From: Ctenosaura bakeri
Lineage: Eukaryota; Chordata; Lepidosauria; Squamata; Iguanidae
Reading direction: 5' to 3'
DNA length: 64,000 nucleotides
Assembly (NCBI GenBank): GCA_948474755.1
Contig: CAOLHI010001304.1
Location: forward strand, 124,001-188,000
Positions within the stretch are counted from its first letter, which is position 1; every line of letters begins with the position of its first letter. The translations under genes and the position numbers were made by a program. Below the pieces are notes generated by a model, which worked only from the letters and a program-made list of their open reading frames with translations, made no database searches and was not told the origin of the DNA. This document shows positions 13,247-24,806 of the stretch, one piece after another.

Positions 13247-13661
13247 GTCCCTTTCCGCACCTTACCTTTCTCTGGCGCTGGGGTGCGGGGATCGCACGAG
13301 CAGTCTCCGGCAAGAGTCTCTCACGTCCATGCTGCTTCAGCTCCACACGAGCTGCCTGTTCACGCGAGAGCCCCGCCTCTTCCTTCTGCAGTGCAGCCTG
13401 GGAGTTTCCAAGGCTGTGCTGGGGCAGGAAGCATGACCCATGACTCTGGAGGCTCCACATGCCAGGTAAGTGCATGCAGGGTCCAGGAGCAATGTACGAT
13501 CGTGCACCATTTTCAGCTTCGAGCTGAAAATGAAAAGGTGCGCGTTCAGCACCTGCCGGCTCCTGGAGCGTTGCACAATTGTGAGTGTGTTGTGCAGATC
13601 GCTCCTCACAATCGCACAATGCTTCAGGCGCCATTTCACATGGTGCTGTGCGGAAAGGGCC
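13247..13661 (-). mobile_element. Harbinger-like MITE, family B, 415 bp
   Basis: The termini GTCCCTTTCCGCAC and GTGCGGAAAGGGCC are inverted repeats, flanked by TAA on both sides. The interior is GC-rich and matches the element at 15,644 in reverse orientation, including CACTTACCTGGCATGTGG. The 3-bp TWA duplication and GGCC-type ends suggest PIF/Harbinger. No transposase is encoded. Confidence 0.78.
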
Positions 13662-13740
13662 TAAGATTCTAAAGCCTTCAAGTTTTTTCTGAATTATAGT
13701 GATGCTAAGGGCTTTCTTAGCAATATTTTTTCAGAGCAGT

Positions 13741-14012
13741 TTGTCGTTGCCTTCCACTTTGCCTAAGGGAGTGTGACTTGCCCAAGGCCACCCGGTGGTT
13801 TTCCATGTCCAACTGGGAAGTAGAGTCAACATAGTTGGGGGTCTGATCACTGGATTATGACCCTATAGATCAGGGTTCAATTCCCACAGGGACATGGAAA
13901 GTCACTGGGTGACCTTGGGCATATCACATAATCTCAGCCCCACAATACCCCATAATAGGTTCACCTCAGGGTCTCCATAAGTCAGAAACAACTTGAAGGT
14001 ACACAAAAACAA
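13741..14012. repeat. Two tRNA-derived SINE copies in inverted arrangement
   Basis: The part at 13,741-13,837 is an inverted, truncated copy (GTGACTTGCCCAAGGCCACC). The part at 13,838-14,012 is a plus-strand copy with box B GGGTTCAATTCC, CTGGGTGACCTTGGGC and tail CATAAGTCAGAAACAACTTG. The segments around GGTTTTCCATGTCC and GGACATGGAAAG can pair, giving a hairpin with a loop of about 70 nt. Confidence 0.72.
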
Positions 14013-14784
14013 AAATACTCCTAGATCAACACTCAAACCACTACCAAACACAGGCCCCAATAACAAAACAGCTATTACTTATTATTTTGGAAGGTTTCTA
14101 TCCCATCTTGTAATAGACTGATGCTCATGATGGCTTACAACAGATTGCACACTGTTGGATTGCCTGTTGGATAGGGGAAGTGCGTGCTCCCTGTTTTATT
14201 CTCCAGCCAAGTGTGATTTCCAGGAACAAGAGAGAAGCAAGCTCCCTGCAACTGCTGCTTCTCTGCTTAACAAATGTGTCCAGATTGGTTTTCTCCTCTG
14301 ATAACATACTCTCTGGAGAAGAGGGACATCTGAATGCCTTTGCCAACAGTAGAGGCTGCTACTATATTAGGATATGATACATTTTAATCTTCAGTTTTTG
14401 CACAAGCAATGCATCCATTGCAGTTCCAAAATTTGATGGGGCTTGGATAACTTCTGTTTGTCCCACATGATGTGACACCTCTGCTTTCTTTGTCTCTTGG
14501 CTGTGATTAAAAACAGTCAAAAGCCTGTTGCTTAGTGAACAGCTGACACTTCACCTCCGAAGTTACTTTTGAACCACAGCTTCCAGAACTCCCCAGCAAG
14601 CATGGTCACTGGCCATTTCTGCAGGTTGTGGTGCAAAAAAGGGACTTTTCAAAGTGCCTCCTGAAGCCTACCTAAACAAATACTATCTCTTTTTAAAAAA
14701 TGCAATAATGATACTGCTCCAAAATATGAACTTTGAGAAGAAAACTCAGTAATGTTTAAAGAGACTAGAGTGGGCAACATCATG
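14013..14784. other. Unannotated intronic stretch
   Basis: A weak fragment of the GGCTTACAACAG-type repeat lies at about 14,075-14,145. The rest is unclassified. Confidence 0.55.
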
Positions 14785-14890
14785 CCTCCCAAAGGTGCAG
14801 AATTTCAGTTCCCATCAGCCACAGACAACATAGTCAGTGGTGAGGGGTTATGGGAGTTACAGCCCAGTAGCATTTAGAGTGGCACAAGTT
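14785..14890. repeat. Short palindromic interspersed repeat (TTCCCATCAGCC type)
   Basis: CAGTTCCCATCAGCCACAGA and TATGGGAGTTACAGCCCAG pair as a foldback. Similar CTCCCATCA/TGGGAGTTGTAG repeats occur at 18.2, 24.1 and 37.7 kb. Confidence 0.6.
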
Positions 14891-14924
14891 AGCCAAATGT
14901 GTCATTAGGAACTCAGGCCTATAT

Positions 14925-16306
14925 CTCTTCATCGTGGACAGAAGTGACTAGTGGGGTGCCACAGGGTTCTGTCCTGGGTTCAGTGCTATTTAACAGCTTT
15001 ATCAATTATTTGAATGAGGGAGTCAAGGGCACTCTTATCAAATGTGCAGATGACACCAAATTAGCAGGAAAGGATTTCAGAAGAGATGATCAGAATTCCA
15101 AATGATCTTAACAGATATTAGAGAGCTGGGCCAAAACTAACAAAATGAATTTTAACAGGGAGAAGTACAAAGTACTACACTTGGGCAGAAAAATGAAATG
15201 CATGTATATAAGATTGACCACAGTATATGTGAAAGGGATCTAGCAGTCTTAGTAGACCACAAGTGGAACATGAGTTAGCAGTGTAATGCAGCAGCTAAAA
15301 AAAGCGATACAATTCTGGGCTGCATCAATAGTAGTACAGTGTCTAGGTCAAGGGAAGTAATAGTTCAACTCTATTCCGCTTTCATCAGACTCCACTGGAA
15401 TACTGTGTCCAGTTCTGGCCACCTCAGTTCAAGAAGTATATTGACAAGCTGGAATGTGTTCAGAGGAGGGTGACCAAAAAGGTAAAAGGCCTGGAAGCCA
15501 TGACCTATGAGGAACAGCTTAGGGAGCTGGATATTTTTAGCCCGGAGAAGAGAAGGTTAAGAAGTGACAGCTATGTTTAAATATGTGAAGAGATGTCATA
15601 TGGAAGATGGAGCAAACTTGTCTTCTGCCACTCCAGAGACTAGGTCCCTTTTCACATGGGCCTGGAGCCTCACGTGATTGCGAGGAGTGATCTGTATGAC
15701 ACCCTCGCAATCGCGCAAGGCTTCAGGGGCCAGCAGGCAATGATCGTGCGCCTTTGCATTTTCAGCTTTAAGCCGAAAAAGCTGTGCGATCGCGCATTGC
15801 TCCTGGGCCCCGCACACACTTACCTGGCATGTGGAGCCTTGGGAGTCGGGCTGGTCGCGCTTCCTGTCTCAGTGCAGCCTGGGAAGGTCCCAGGCTGCAC
15901 TGCGAAAGGAAGAGATGGGACTCTCGCGTGTGGAGCTGAAGAAACCTGGACACCTTCATGCGGAGCTGAAGAAACCTGGACACAAGGGCCTCTCACAAGA
16001 GGCTGCTTGCACGAGCACCACACCCCAGCGCCGAGAAGAGGTAGGATGTGGAAAGGGCCTTGGACACAAAACAATGGCTTTAAACTTCAGGAAAAGAGAT
16101 TCCATCTAAACATTAGTAAGAACTTCCAGATGGTAAGAGTTGTTTGATGATGGAACATGCTGCCTCAGAGTGTGGTGGAGTCTTCTTCTTTGGAGGTTTT
16201 AAAATAGAGGCTGGATGGCCATCTGTCAGAATGCTTTGATCGTGTATTCCTGCATGGCAGGGGGTTGGACTCAATTGCCTTTGTGGTCTCTTCCAGTTCT
16301 TCAGGT
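14925..16306 (+). mobile_element. 5'-truncated CR1 fragment split by a MITE
   Basis: The left part (14,925-15,643) matches the RT 3' half of the full-length CR1, including [11 protein letters not shown] and CADDTKL (Cys replaces Phe before ADD). The right part (16,060-16,306) resumes at the equivalent of ...RSNGFKLQE and runs to the 3' UTR, without a clear ATTCTATG tail. A 416-bp Harbinger-like MITE occupies the gap. Many stops and indels make it older than the 43.7-kb copy. Confidence 0.88.
15644..16059 (+). mobile_element. Harbinger-like MITE, family B, 416 bp, inserted in CR1
   Basis: The ends GTCCCTTTTCACAT and ATGTGGAAAGGGCC are inverted repeats flanked by TAG and TTG, a probable decayed TWA/TWG duplication. 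It interrupts a CR1 3' fragment exactly between AGAGAC and GGACA. An internal segment, GGAGCTGAAGAAACCTGG, is duplicated in tandem. Length is within 1 bp of the 13.2-kb copy. Confidence 0.8.
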
Positions 16307-16619
16307 GTTAATTCCAAACAGAAGAGATCCTCTAAATAACTGGAACTGACAAATGTGTTGACAAACTGACAAATTTCCAATGATTCAGTAGATATAATCT
16401 TGCTGAGATTAGCAATTGGATTTAGACTCCCACTGCACCTAATCAGTTGTACTAATATTAGTTGCTCTTTAAAAACATTTTAGTAGATGTTAAATGAAAG
16501 ATAGGGATCACATAGTGCTCCAGATGCTGCTTGTTTGCAAGACCCAGCAGTCCTCACCATTGGCTGTGCTGCCTAAGGCTGCTTGGAGTTGTTGTTCTTG
16601 TTCTTGTTGTTGTTAATTC

Positions 16620-17420
16620 ATTTATATTTTGCCTTTTTCCTAGCCTGGAATTTGAGGTGGTTTACAAATGTCGAAACAGCTAGGGCTAGAGAAATTACAC
16701 CATACAAGTTAAAAAATATAATTAAAATATAATTAGACAATCGATAAAAGCAGTTAAAGCAAACCATTAAAAAAGAAAAACAATATATATTAACAACATG
16801 ATGCTTTCTTATACTTCAGAGATGAAAACCAGAACAGATGTAGCCAAGCAATATGACAGTGTGGCTAAGATAGCAAAATATTGTTAATACGGATGACTAT
16901 ACAAGCTAGGGAGAGGCTGTATTTTGCCCGAGCCTACTGGGAGATTCTGCCCCCTCCTCTCTTTTCACCCCACTGAGACCATTTCCACACTATATTATTA
17001 TAGTGCTATTATTCCACTTTCAACATCCTGTAGAATCCTGGGTTTTGCAGTTTATGGAGTTTGCAGCAATTATTGGAGGACACAGGGAAAGTAGAAGAGG
17101 AAAGAGAAACAGGAATACTTTAAAAGCAGCTGAAATGTGGTGTGGCAGAGGATTTATCAGAATTGTGCTGATCAAATCAGGATAGTGGGATGTGGGGGGA
17201 AGAAGCAACAATAGCACCTGAAAGGCTCTTTCCCTTTGAGCAGTCAGCGATCGACGGCCTGCCAAAACAGAAAGACGTTCACCTGCCTATGAAGGGAAGA
17301 TGCCATCTTAACCTCTTGAGGAAGGCAGTTCCAGAGCCTGGGAGCTGTCTTTGAGTAGACCCTCCCCTCTGTTCTCACAGGAGTTGCTGTCTGTCAATAT
17401 CTGGAGCACTGAATAATCCC
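16620..17420. repeat. Composite old interspersed repeat, inverted type of 18.8 kb
   Basis: The left end TGAGGTGGTTTACAAATG followed by A/T-rich AAATATAATTAAAATAT runs, and the right portion AGGAAGGCAGTTCCAGAGCC TGGGAGC, correspond to a family read in reverse. A small MITE end lies within it at 16,979. Confidence 0.45.
16979..17060. mobile_element. Partial copy of the 114-bp MITE family
   Basis: CCATTTCCACACTATATT and CACTTTCAACATCCTGTAGA match the left arm of the 52.1-kb element. The right end was not found. Confidence 0.55.
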
Positions 17421-18204
17421 CACCCCTAATTTAAGCCAAAGTTTATTAAGGCCCAATAGATGCAGCCCTAACAAAATGTAAATATTATTCTGGTAAGCAA
17501 TGCTTTACTAAGGTAAAAAAAATAATGATCTGCAACAAAATTTAAATCATCGTTCTTTGCTGTTGTTCTGTCAGAGTTTTTCGTTGTTTGTTTTGCTCTT
17601 AAATCACCTTGTTTGGGGGACACACTGACATCTTGCAAATCATATACAAATTAATAAAGCGGAGGCTATATAAAGTGGGAAGCTGCTGGGATATATCTCT
17701 AATATTTATTGTGTAATTGAATCTGTAATTTAAATGCACTGGGAATAAAGCTAAATTTCTTTACAGTAATGAAGCAGAACTGAACAGAGAGACCTGCCTT
17801 TTTTGTAGGGCATGTTATTCATCATGTTCGCAGTGACAAATATGACTATATATATCATGGATTTTTTTCAGAACATTTGACAAGAGTTAATTAATTAGCT
17901 TTATTCATAACTAATCAACAATGCCAGTGCAACCAAGTTTGCTTTACTGAGTTTCTAGAATTACAGGAATTTCTTATGTAGCGCATTTTGATGGCATAGT
18001 GGCTTCATCCAGACATCACATCAAACAATGGTTAAGGAAGCGTGATGATGCCTGAATTAATGATGTGTGTGAACACCCATCTGCTGGAATCTTATTTGGA
18101 CTGCTAACCATAAGTTTTATACATGCTCAAAAGAAAACTAGATTGTCAATTTTTAAAGAAAGAAAGATCTTAGTCATCTTGCAGGGGTTTCACATCTACA
18201 CATC
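17421..18204. other. Unannotated intronic stretch
   Basis: AT-rich, no gene or repeat recognised. Confidence 0.6.
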
Positions 18205-18335
18205 AGCAGTGGTCAGTTTGTGGTCCTTTGAGTGTCACTGGACTGCAACTCCCATCATTCATCATTATTGGTTAAACTTAAGCTGATGGCAGTTGTAGTC
18301 CTGTAACATCTAAAAGCCACATCTCACCAACCACT
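18205..18335. repeat. Short palindromic interspersed repeat
   Basis: GGACTGCAACTCCCATCATT and GATGGCAGTTGTAGTCCTG pair as inverted arms around a TTATTGGTTAA core. Confidence 0.65.
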
Positions 18336-18829
18336 AATAGAGATTATATGTTTTAGCAAAGCTGGTTATTTTTATTTCTCTATAGCACCATGTACATGGG
18401 TGGTGCCATCATCAATATCATTTCCATCATCCTTGTGTCCACCACCACTATCATGTACATTTTCACAGTGTCACTTGCAACCTATCAGGCAAAGACAGAG
18501 TTACAGCAGCATCTTTCTAAACTCTTTTTTTCACCATGTATTAAAAGTCCTCATGCACTGGCTCCTGACTGGATGCTGGAACATGGAGGAAGAGATGGCA
18601 TCAAGAAGTGTTGGGGCACAGACAGGGACAATCTCAGCCACCAAATGCCTGTCACCCTTTCACAGAAGATTGTCCAAAGTGGCCTTTTATTGTTCTTTTC
18701 TCTTGTCCAAATGGCCAGAATAATCAGGAAGGACAAGGTTACATCTCTCAAGCTAAATGCACATGCAAGTTTTGAAACATGTGGGTTATGCAAGTTATTT
18801 GAAGGATGTATATGAGCCTGCCTGTGTCC

Positions 18830-19200
18830 TGAGATCTGACGAGGTTCTTCTCTCTGTTCTATCACACTCACAGGTACATCTGGAACACAGGGGAGGCCTT
18901 CTTGGTGGCTACTCCCAGGTTCCTTCACAGAAAGGTTAAACTAGCATCCTCCTTACTATCTTTTCATCAGCATTTCTGTTTCAGAAGGCCTTTGAAGGCT
19001 GACTTTTCAGGGGGAAAGGGCCTCTCATGTGTTATGTTGTTATATTTGTTTTCCTTTTTAATGGTTTGTTCTTAACTGCCTCTAACTTTATTGATAGTTT
19101 AATTATATTTTTAACTTTTTAACAATGTAAACTTGCTGATTGTATCTATTTTAACTCTCATAAGCCACCTTAAGTCTCAGACTGGCAAAAAGCCAGCCCT
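18830..19200 (+). repeat. Interspersed repeat, same type as 10.3 kb
   Basis: GATCTGACGAGGTTCTTCTC, CCTTCTTGGTGGCTACTCCC, GAAGGCCTTTGAAGGCTG and a tail TCATAAGCCACCTTAAGTC are recognisable. The class is unresolved. Confidence 0.5.
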
Positions 19201-19755
19201 CAAAGGCTTCCATATATGATTAACAAAGAGAAGTGAAAAATATAACATTAGCAAAACATTTTGGCTTCCTCCTCCTTCAGTTGCTAAATATGAAACACAA
19301 GGTGGCATTTTGGAACACTCTGTTTCTGGCATTCTTTAATGGATGACGGTATTTTCCTATAAATGAAGCCCATGTGTTATTAGTGTCTTCAGTGTATAAA
19401 TCCAAAAGTTTTCACTTGGTCCAAAATGTCTGAAGGTGAAGGTACTTCAGTGCCAAACGAGGACAAATTAGAATGGCTGTGAAGTTCAGAATTGAAATGC
19501 CTGGCCACTGGTTGTTTTGACCTGTCATGATTTTGACTTACATGGAGACCTGCAAGTAGGATGTACCTCTTCATGCAGCAAATTACAGAATGCTTTCTCC
19601 CTCCTCCATCACCACACACAAAATAAGATTCCGGAACATAGAAAACTGACATTCCAAGAAAAAGGCCTGGCCTCTTCACCATGACATTTACAACTTGCTT
19701 GGCAAAATACCCAATCATACCACCCCTGGTCTGAAGCCTGAAAGGCCATACCTCT

Positions 19756-19925
19756 GGGGAAGGGCTGTAGCTCAGTGGCAGAACATGTGCTTTTGCATGA
19801 AGAGCTTCCCAGCCTCATTTCCCACCATTTCTAAGCAGGACTGTGGGGTGGGGGGAAGAAACCTCTGTCTGGGACTGGAGATCTGCTGTCTCCAGTAGCA
19901 AGGAGAAGCTACTGAGCTACGTTAA
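19756..19925 (+). mobile_element. tRNA-Ala-like SINE
   Basis: The head GGGCTGTAGCTCAGTGGCAG contains a good box A, followed by GCTTTTGCATGAAGAG. The box B region is degenerate, so it is not a functional tRNA. The body (GACTGGAGATCTGCTGTCTC) ends ACTGAGCTAC. Families with this head are common in squamates. Confidence 0.8.
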
Positions 19926-20287
19926 TTAAAGTCCCCTGATACCCAATGGTTTGTGTGTGTGAACTAACTTTTATATACAGCCTTCCAAACTGAATCTGGC
20001 TCTCTAGATGGAGGGTGAGAGGATCCATGCCACATCTTCAGTTGGAATAGAAGTATTACTGTTGAGTTCAAAAGATAAACTGTCTTCTTAATATCCAGGT
20101 TTGGTGGTATAATTCATTACAGAAGGAAAGAACACAAACCTAAGGAGTTTGCTGGCAGAAATAGGGGTTCAGATACTCTGCTGTGCACAGAAAGAGAGCC
20201 AAAGCAACATTGTAATAGCACTGCTTTGTTTTTATACATTGTTTTCTTATTAGTAAAAACATTTTTCAAATAAAAATTAGGATAATG

Positions 20288-20737
20288 TACTGCATTTTAT
20301 CTTAGTATGAATACATTCTGCATAAGAACTAAGTGTTCTTCCTAACATAGGAACACAAGTTTCCGAACTAATATGAAAGAGAAAAAACTGGCTTTCATGT
20401 ATCAGAAATTTGTTTGTGCGTACTTTGGGTTCAATTCCCCACTCAGCCATAGTGGGTGACTTTGGATGCATCACACCCTCTCAGTCCCAGAAAAGGTGAA
20501 CCTTTCATGGTGTTTTCTGGGGCTGAGAGGGTGTGATGCATCCAAGGTCACCCACTGGATTTCTATGGCTGAGTGGGGAATTGAATCCTAAGTACGCACA
20601 AACAAATAACTGATACATAAAGGCTTTTTAAAGCCAGATTTTTATCTTTCATATTAGCTAGGAAGCTTGCATTCCTGTGTTAGAAAGAACACTTAGTTCT
20701 TACACAGAATGTATTCATACTAAGATGAAACGCAGTA
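20288..20737. repeat. ~450-bp near-perfect palindrome containing SINE sequence
   Basis: The left arm (20,288-20,494) and right arm (20,513-20,737) are reverse complements at roughly 88-90% by eye, with two small indels, separated by an 18-nt loop. Arm landmarks include CTTAGTATGAATACATTCTG, TTGTTTGTGCGTACTT, TCAATTCCCCACTCAGCCAT and GGATGCATCACACCCTCTCA. The inner part is tRNA-SINE-related. The outer part is not SINE, so this is more than two SINEs side by side. Confidence 0.9.
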
Positions 20738-21293
20738 AATCAGAAATAACAATTTTTCCCCAAATTAGGAGCAATGACAGCTTTAGGTAGAAGGGTTAGA
20801 CCTGCCCCTTTTCAAAGCAGAAATGTGGAGCTTCCAACATAAGAGGCCGGATGAAGTTCACAAGGGTTCCACATATGGCTCACAAGCTTTTGCTGTTATC
20901 ACTAATCCATGACTGGAAGCTATTTAAAATTCAGGAACTACTGTCTGGAAATGACAGTAGTTCACAGGAAATGCTTTCATGGAACTAAACTGAATGAAAA
21001 CCTGTTGCATTGAACAAAAATCCACAGAAATTTGTGCTGTTCAACCCTGAAAGCAGTCACATGAGGTCTTACTTTCAAGTAGACGTTCATAGAAATCAGC
21101 TGTTCTGGGTATGCTTGTTGGTACTTCTTCCCCTTCCCTGATAGTTGCAGTGGAGGGATTTTCTATCTGCTTGACTGTAACACTTGGGTTTAGTTTTTAT
21201 ATTTATATGCATCTGTGCTTAGCTTTGAAAACAAGAGAAAATCTTTTTCAGCCCAGAGATAGTGAATCTGTAGTGAGCCTTAAGGGCTATACC
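20738..21293. other. Unannotated stretch between palindrome and CR1
   Basis: Nothing identifiable; no direct repeat of this DNA was seen beyond the CR1 3' end. Confidence 0.6.
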
Positions 21294-22155
21294 TTGCTAA
21301 TATGCCAGAGGACAGGATCAAAATTCAAAATGACCTGGACAGATTGGAGAGATGGGCCAAGGCTAACAAAATGAAATTCAACAGTGAGAAATGTAAGGTC
21401 CTACACTTAGGTAGAAAAAATAGAATACAGAAATATAGGATGGGGGACACATGGCTGGATAGCAGTATGTGTGAAGGGGATCCAGGAGTCTCAATAGACC
21501 ACAAGCTGAACATGAGTCAGCAGTGTGATGTGGCAGCCAAGAAAGCCAATGCAATTCTCGGTTGCATCAACAGGAGTATGGTGTCTAGATCAAGGGAGGT
21601 ACTGGTACCACTCTACTCTGCTTTGGTTAGACCTCATCTTGAATACTGTATCCAGTTCTGGGCACCCCAATTCAAGAAGGACATGGTCAAGCTGGAGCAA
21701 GTTCAGAGGAGGGCAACCAAAATGGTGAGGGGCCTGGAAGCCATTCCCTATGAGGATAGACTTAGAGAGCTGGGTATGTTTAGTCTGCAGAAGAGAAGGT
21801 GAGGGGACATGATAGTCATGTTTAAATATTTGAAGGGATGCCACATAGAGGAGGGAGAGGGCTTGTTTTCTGCTGCTCCAGAGACCAGGACAAGGAGCAA
21901 TGGATTCAAGCTGCAGGAAAAGAGATTCCACCTGAGCCTCAGGAAGAATTTCCTCTGATGGTCAGGGCTGTCCAGCAGTGGAATCTGCTGCCTCGGAGTG
22001 TAGTGGAGTCTCCTTCCTTGAAGGTTTTTAAGCAGAGGCTAGATGGCCATCTGTCAGGAGTGCTTTGAGGGTGTTCCTGCATGGCAGGGGGTTGGACTGG
22101 ATAGCCCTTGTGGTCTCTTCCAACTCTACATTTCTATGATTCTATGATTCTACCA
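21294..22155 (+). mobile_element. 5'-truncated CR1, young copy
   Basis: It begins at the [15 protein letters not shown] region of ORF2 and runs to the ATTCTATG tail. A 166-codon stretch is still open (ending at SLQKRR with TGA). It closely resembles the 3' part of the 43.7-kb CR1. Where that copy has a TAA after GIQK, this one reads IQKYRMGDTW, which indicates the stop is a private mutation there. No target duplication was recognised. Confidence 0.92.
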
Positions 22156-24061
22156 ATAACTGACATCACACTACAAGTCTGTCTACCACAAAGGTGGGCA
22201 TCACAAAAGGTGGCACCCATCTTCCAATCAATTATCTATAACTCTGCCATCTGCCACTTCCCACCCTGACTATATCAGAAAATCAAAAATTTATGATTTG
22301 ACTTATCTTCATTTAGTCAGTGGATATTCCACCTGGGAAATGATCTGTTGTCTAAATGGCAAAAGTGAATGTTCCTTACCTCCATGCATTACTTAGAACA
22401 TGTTTTAATGACAGCAGGTTGATTTATTGTTACATCAGATAGTGCAGACTCTCTTGGTTCAGCTGAGTTTATCTAATACAGGTTATAAATATTCTGAGAT
22501 AATGCCCAAAATGAGAATCAAACAGAGAAGATAAATGCAGTCCATTACTGCCCTCAAACCCTTTGGTGCTCAGCATAACAAAAGCTGAGGTAGCTAAATA
22601 TCAAATACAAAGAGCATCTCTATTCAGTTCACTGCCAATAACAGATAATTAAAAATTCTTTACAGCACTCAAGTAGACATTTTTTGTCCAGACAGAAAGG
22701 TATAATGGAAAATGCAATGTAAAATGGAACTAGAACAATACTATAGCTATTAGCCAGTTTGCCCTACTTCTTCATAGGTAAAGGACGAAACATAATGAAG
22801 TGCAGAAGTGCATGTCTTTGCTTGTTCAAGGCTCACAAAAATCCATCGCCACAGCATGGCTGGATCACATAAGTTCAGGCATTTATGAGCAGATTTTGCA
22901 TCACATCTTGTGTTGCATATGAGGTAAAACTGGAGTATGCCTTTACTCCTCCTGGTACACAGAGGTGACATGTGTGAATTGCCCCTAAAATCAAAAAGTG
23001 TTCCTAACATGGTATTGTAAGTCTGTACTGGGTGCTCCTAGTTCCATTCCACATATGGTGCACCATGCAACCATTCCCATAGCTCCATTGCCACAAGTAG
23101 TGTGCTCCACTAAAGTCATGGAATCTTTCCACAATCGGTAATTAAAGCATGGACATGATGCTCACTAACCTCAAGCAGTGGGATGCAGGCAATAAATTAC
23201 CCCTGCTATGTTATGGGATAATACAGCATTAATATTGGTGATCATTTCCAAAATCTTTCACAGCCCATTATTTCATTCAGTTCAGTTCAGTTCACTTCTT
23301 TCATTCCTTTCTTTTCTTCCATATGTATGGTCCCACTATACAGTCAAGGGTGTAGAGATGAATGATGGATAGATAATAGATTACAGATAGCTAGATAGAC
23401 AGATAGATAGGCAGACAAACAAGTGTGTGGTAATATTATTAAATTCACAGTAAATAAGCAATGGCTTTACTGTATTTTTATTGGATTAACGTTGATAAGA
23501 TTACTTTAATGTATGAAAGCATTTATAAGCAATTAAAGGATAGATATTTCTTTCTAATTGTTAAGCCTCAAAATTAACACTCCATAAGAGGGCAGGCCAA
23601 CTGTAATGAAAGAATTTAAATATTGCAACTAAGAAGTTCATACCCATCAAATACAGGTTTTATATCTGTTATAAAGCATCATAAATGTCTTCCAGTGAAA
23701 CAAATATTATGGCTTGTTCAAGACCTGCACAAATTAGGCAAATGTGAACTTGCTGTATATGGCTCATGAAATCTCTTCTCCCATCTCTATTTTTAACACT
23801 GCAGTCAGTCATTATAGGCATTTAAAGGCTGATTAGGCTTGCAGAATAGTTAAAACAAAATGCTAACCATACAGAAACATAAAGCTGCTTCCTTTACAGG
23901 AAAAAGATATGCATGGAGGAATAATTTTAATTAACATTTCTGGTGAGGTTTTGATGAGAGCATCTCCTGCTCAAAAATTTAAAGCATGGGATAAAGTCCT
24001 AAGGATCATCTTAGAAAAGAAACTCAGACCAGATCTTACCAAGGTTATTCCATATATAGCA
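22156..24061. other. Unannotated intronic stretch
   Basis: Holds the GATA microsatellite and otherwise AT-rich unclassified sequence. Confidence 0.6.
23365..23415. repeat. (GATA)n imperfect microsatellite
   Basis: Interrupted GATA/TAGA units; a few TTCAG units lie just upstream at 23,276-23,295. Confidence 0.88.
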
Positions 24062-24150
24062 TTTACAAGGGAGGGCAATTCGTAGCCCTCCAGATGACTG
24101 CAACTCCTATCAGCTCGAGCCAGCATAGCCAATGGTGAGAAATGATATAA
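24062..24150. repeat. Short palindromic interspersed repeat, half copy
   Basis: CCCTCCAGATGACTGCAACT, CCTATCAGCTCGAGCCAGC and ATAGCCAATGG are the left half of the family seen at 18.2 kb. Confidence 0.6.
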
Positions 24151-24585
24151 ATTGCTCTCAATGATATTAAAGGAACCACAGATTGCCCAACCCACTCTAC
24201 ACCATCTGGTCTCAATGTTTCATAAAATCAAAGAATAAATTATGCTTAACACAACACAGAAGCCTGGCTGATACACCTACAAAGGATTGTGCTTCATATG
24301 ATACAGTGAAAAGAAAATCAGTAATATGAATTTCAGTTAGCTTTTCTACTTTGCTTTTATTTTATATCCTCAGCTCATAAAATGAGGATTTCTCTAGAGT
24401 TTTAACTATTGGGGACATACATTAGAAATTACTAAAACTGACAAGTGTTTACATTTTAATTGCTTAAACATGTATGCAATTATATCAAATCTTATTAATC
24501 AAAAACTGATTATGTAAATAAATATGCATATTATCAAGAAATCCCACAGACAGTATAAGCATTGCAGACATTCCAGTTCGAAATA

Positions 24586-24806
24586 CAGTTGGCCCTCCTC
24601 ACCCGCAGTTTCTAGATGTGTGAGTATGAGCATTCATGACTGTGTCACATTCTATGCCTAAAATAGCAGTGACATGTGCCAGGACACACTGAAGCATTCA
24701 TATGCACATCACCACCAATATGCACCAATGGGGCACAAGTATTCACAAATTTTGCTATTTTCAGGGGTTCTTGGAATGGAACCCCACATATACAGAGGGT
24801 GCACTG
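24586..24806. mobile_element. Mariner/Tigger-like MITE, 221 bp
   Basis: The ends CAGTTGGCCCTCCTCACC and AGAGGGTGCACTG form imperfect inverted repeats flanked by TA. Inner blocks GGAATGGAACCCC match the 10.0-kb element. It has no coding capacity. Confidence 0.75.

Noticed and set aside
13135..13672. Frames of up to 157 codons around 13.2-13.7 kb
   Set aside because: They fall on a GC-rich, non-coding MITE that recurs at 15.6 kb without conserving the frames.
19756..19830. A possible tRNA-Ala gene on the plus strand
   Set aside because: Box A is good, but box B and the acceptor stem are not maintained and a SINE body follows. It is a tRNA-derived SINE.
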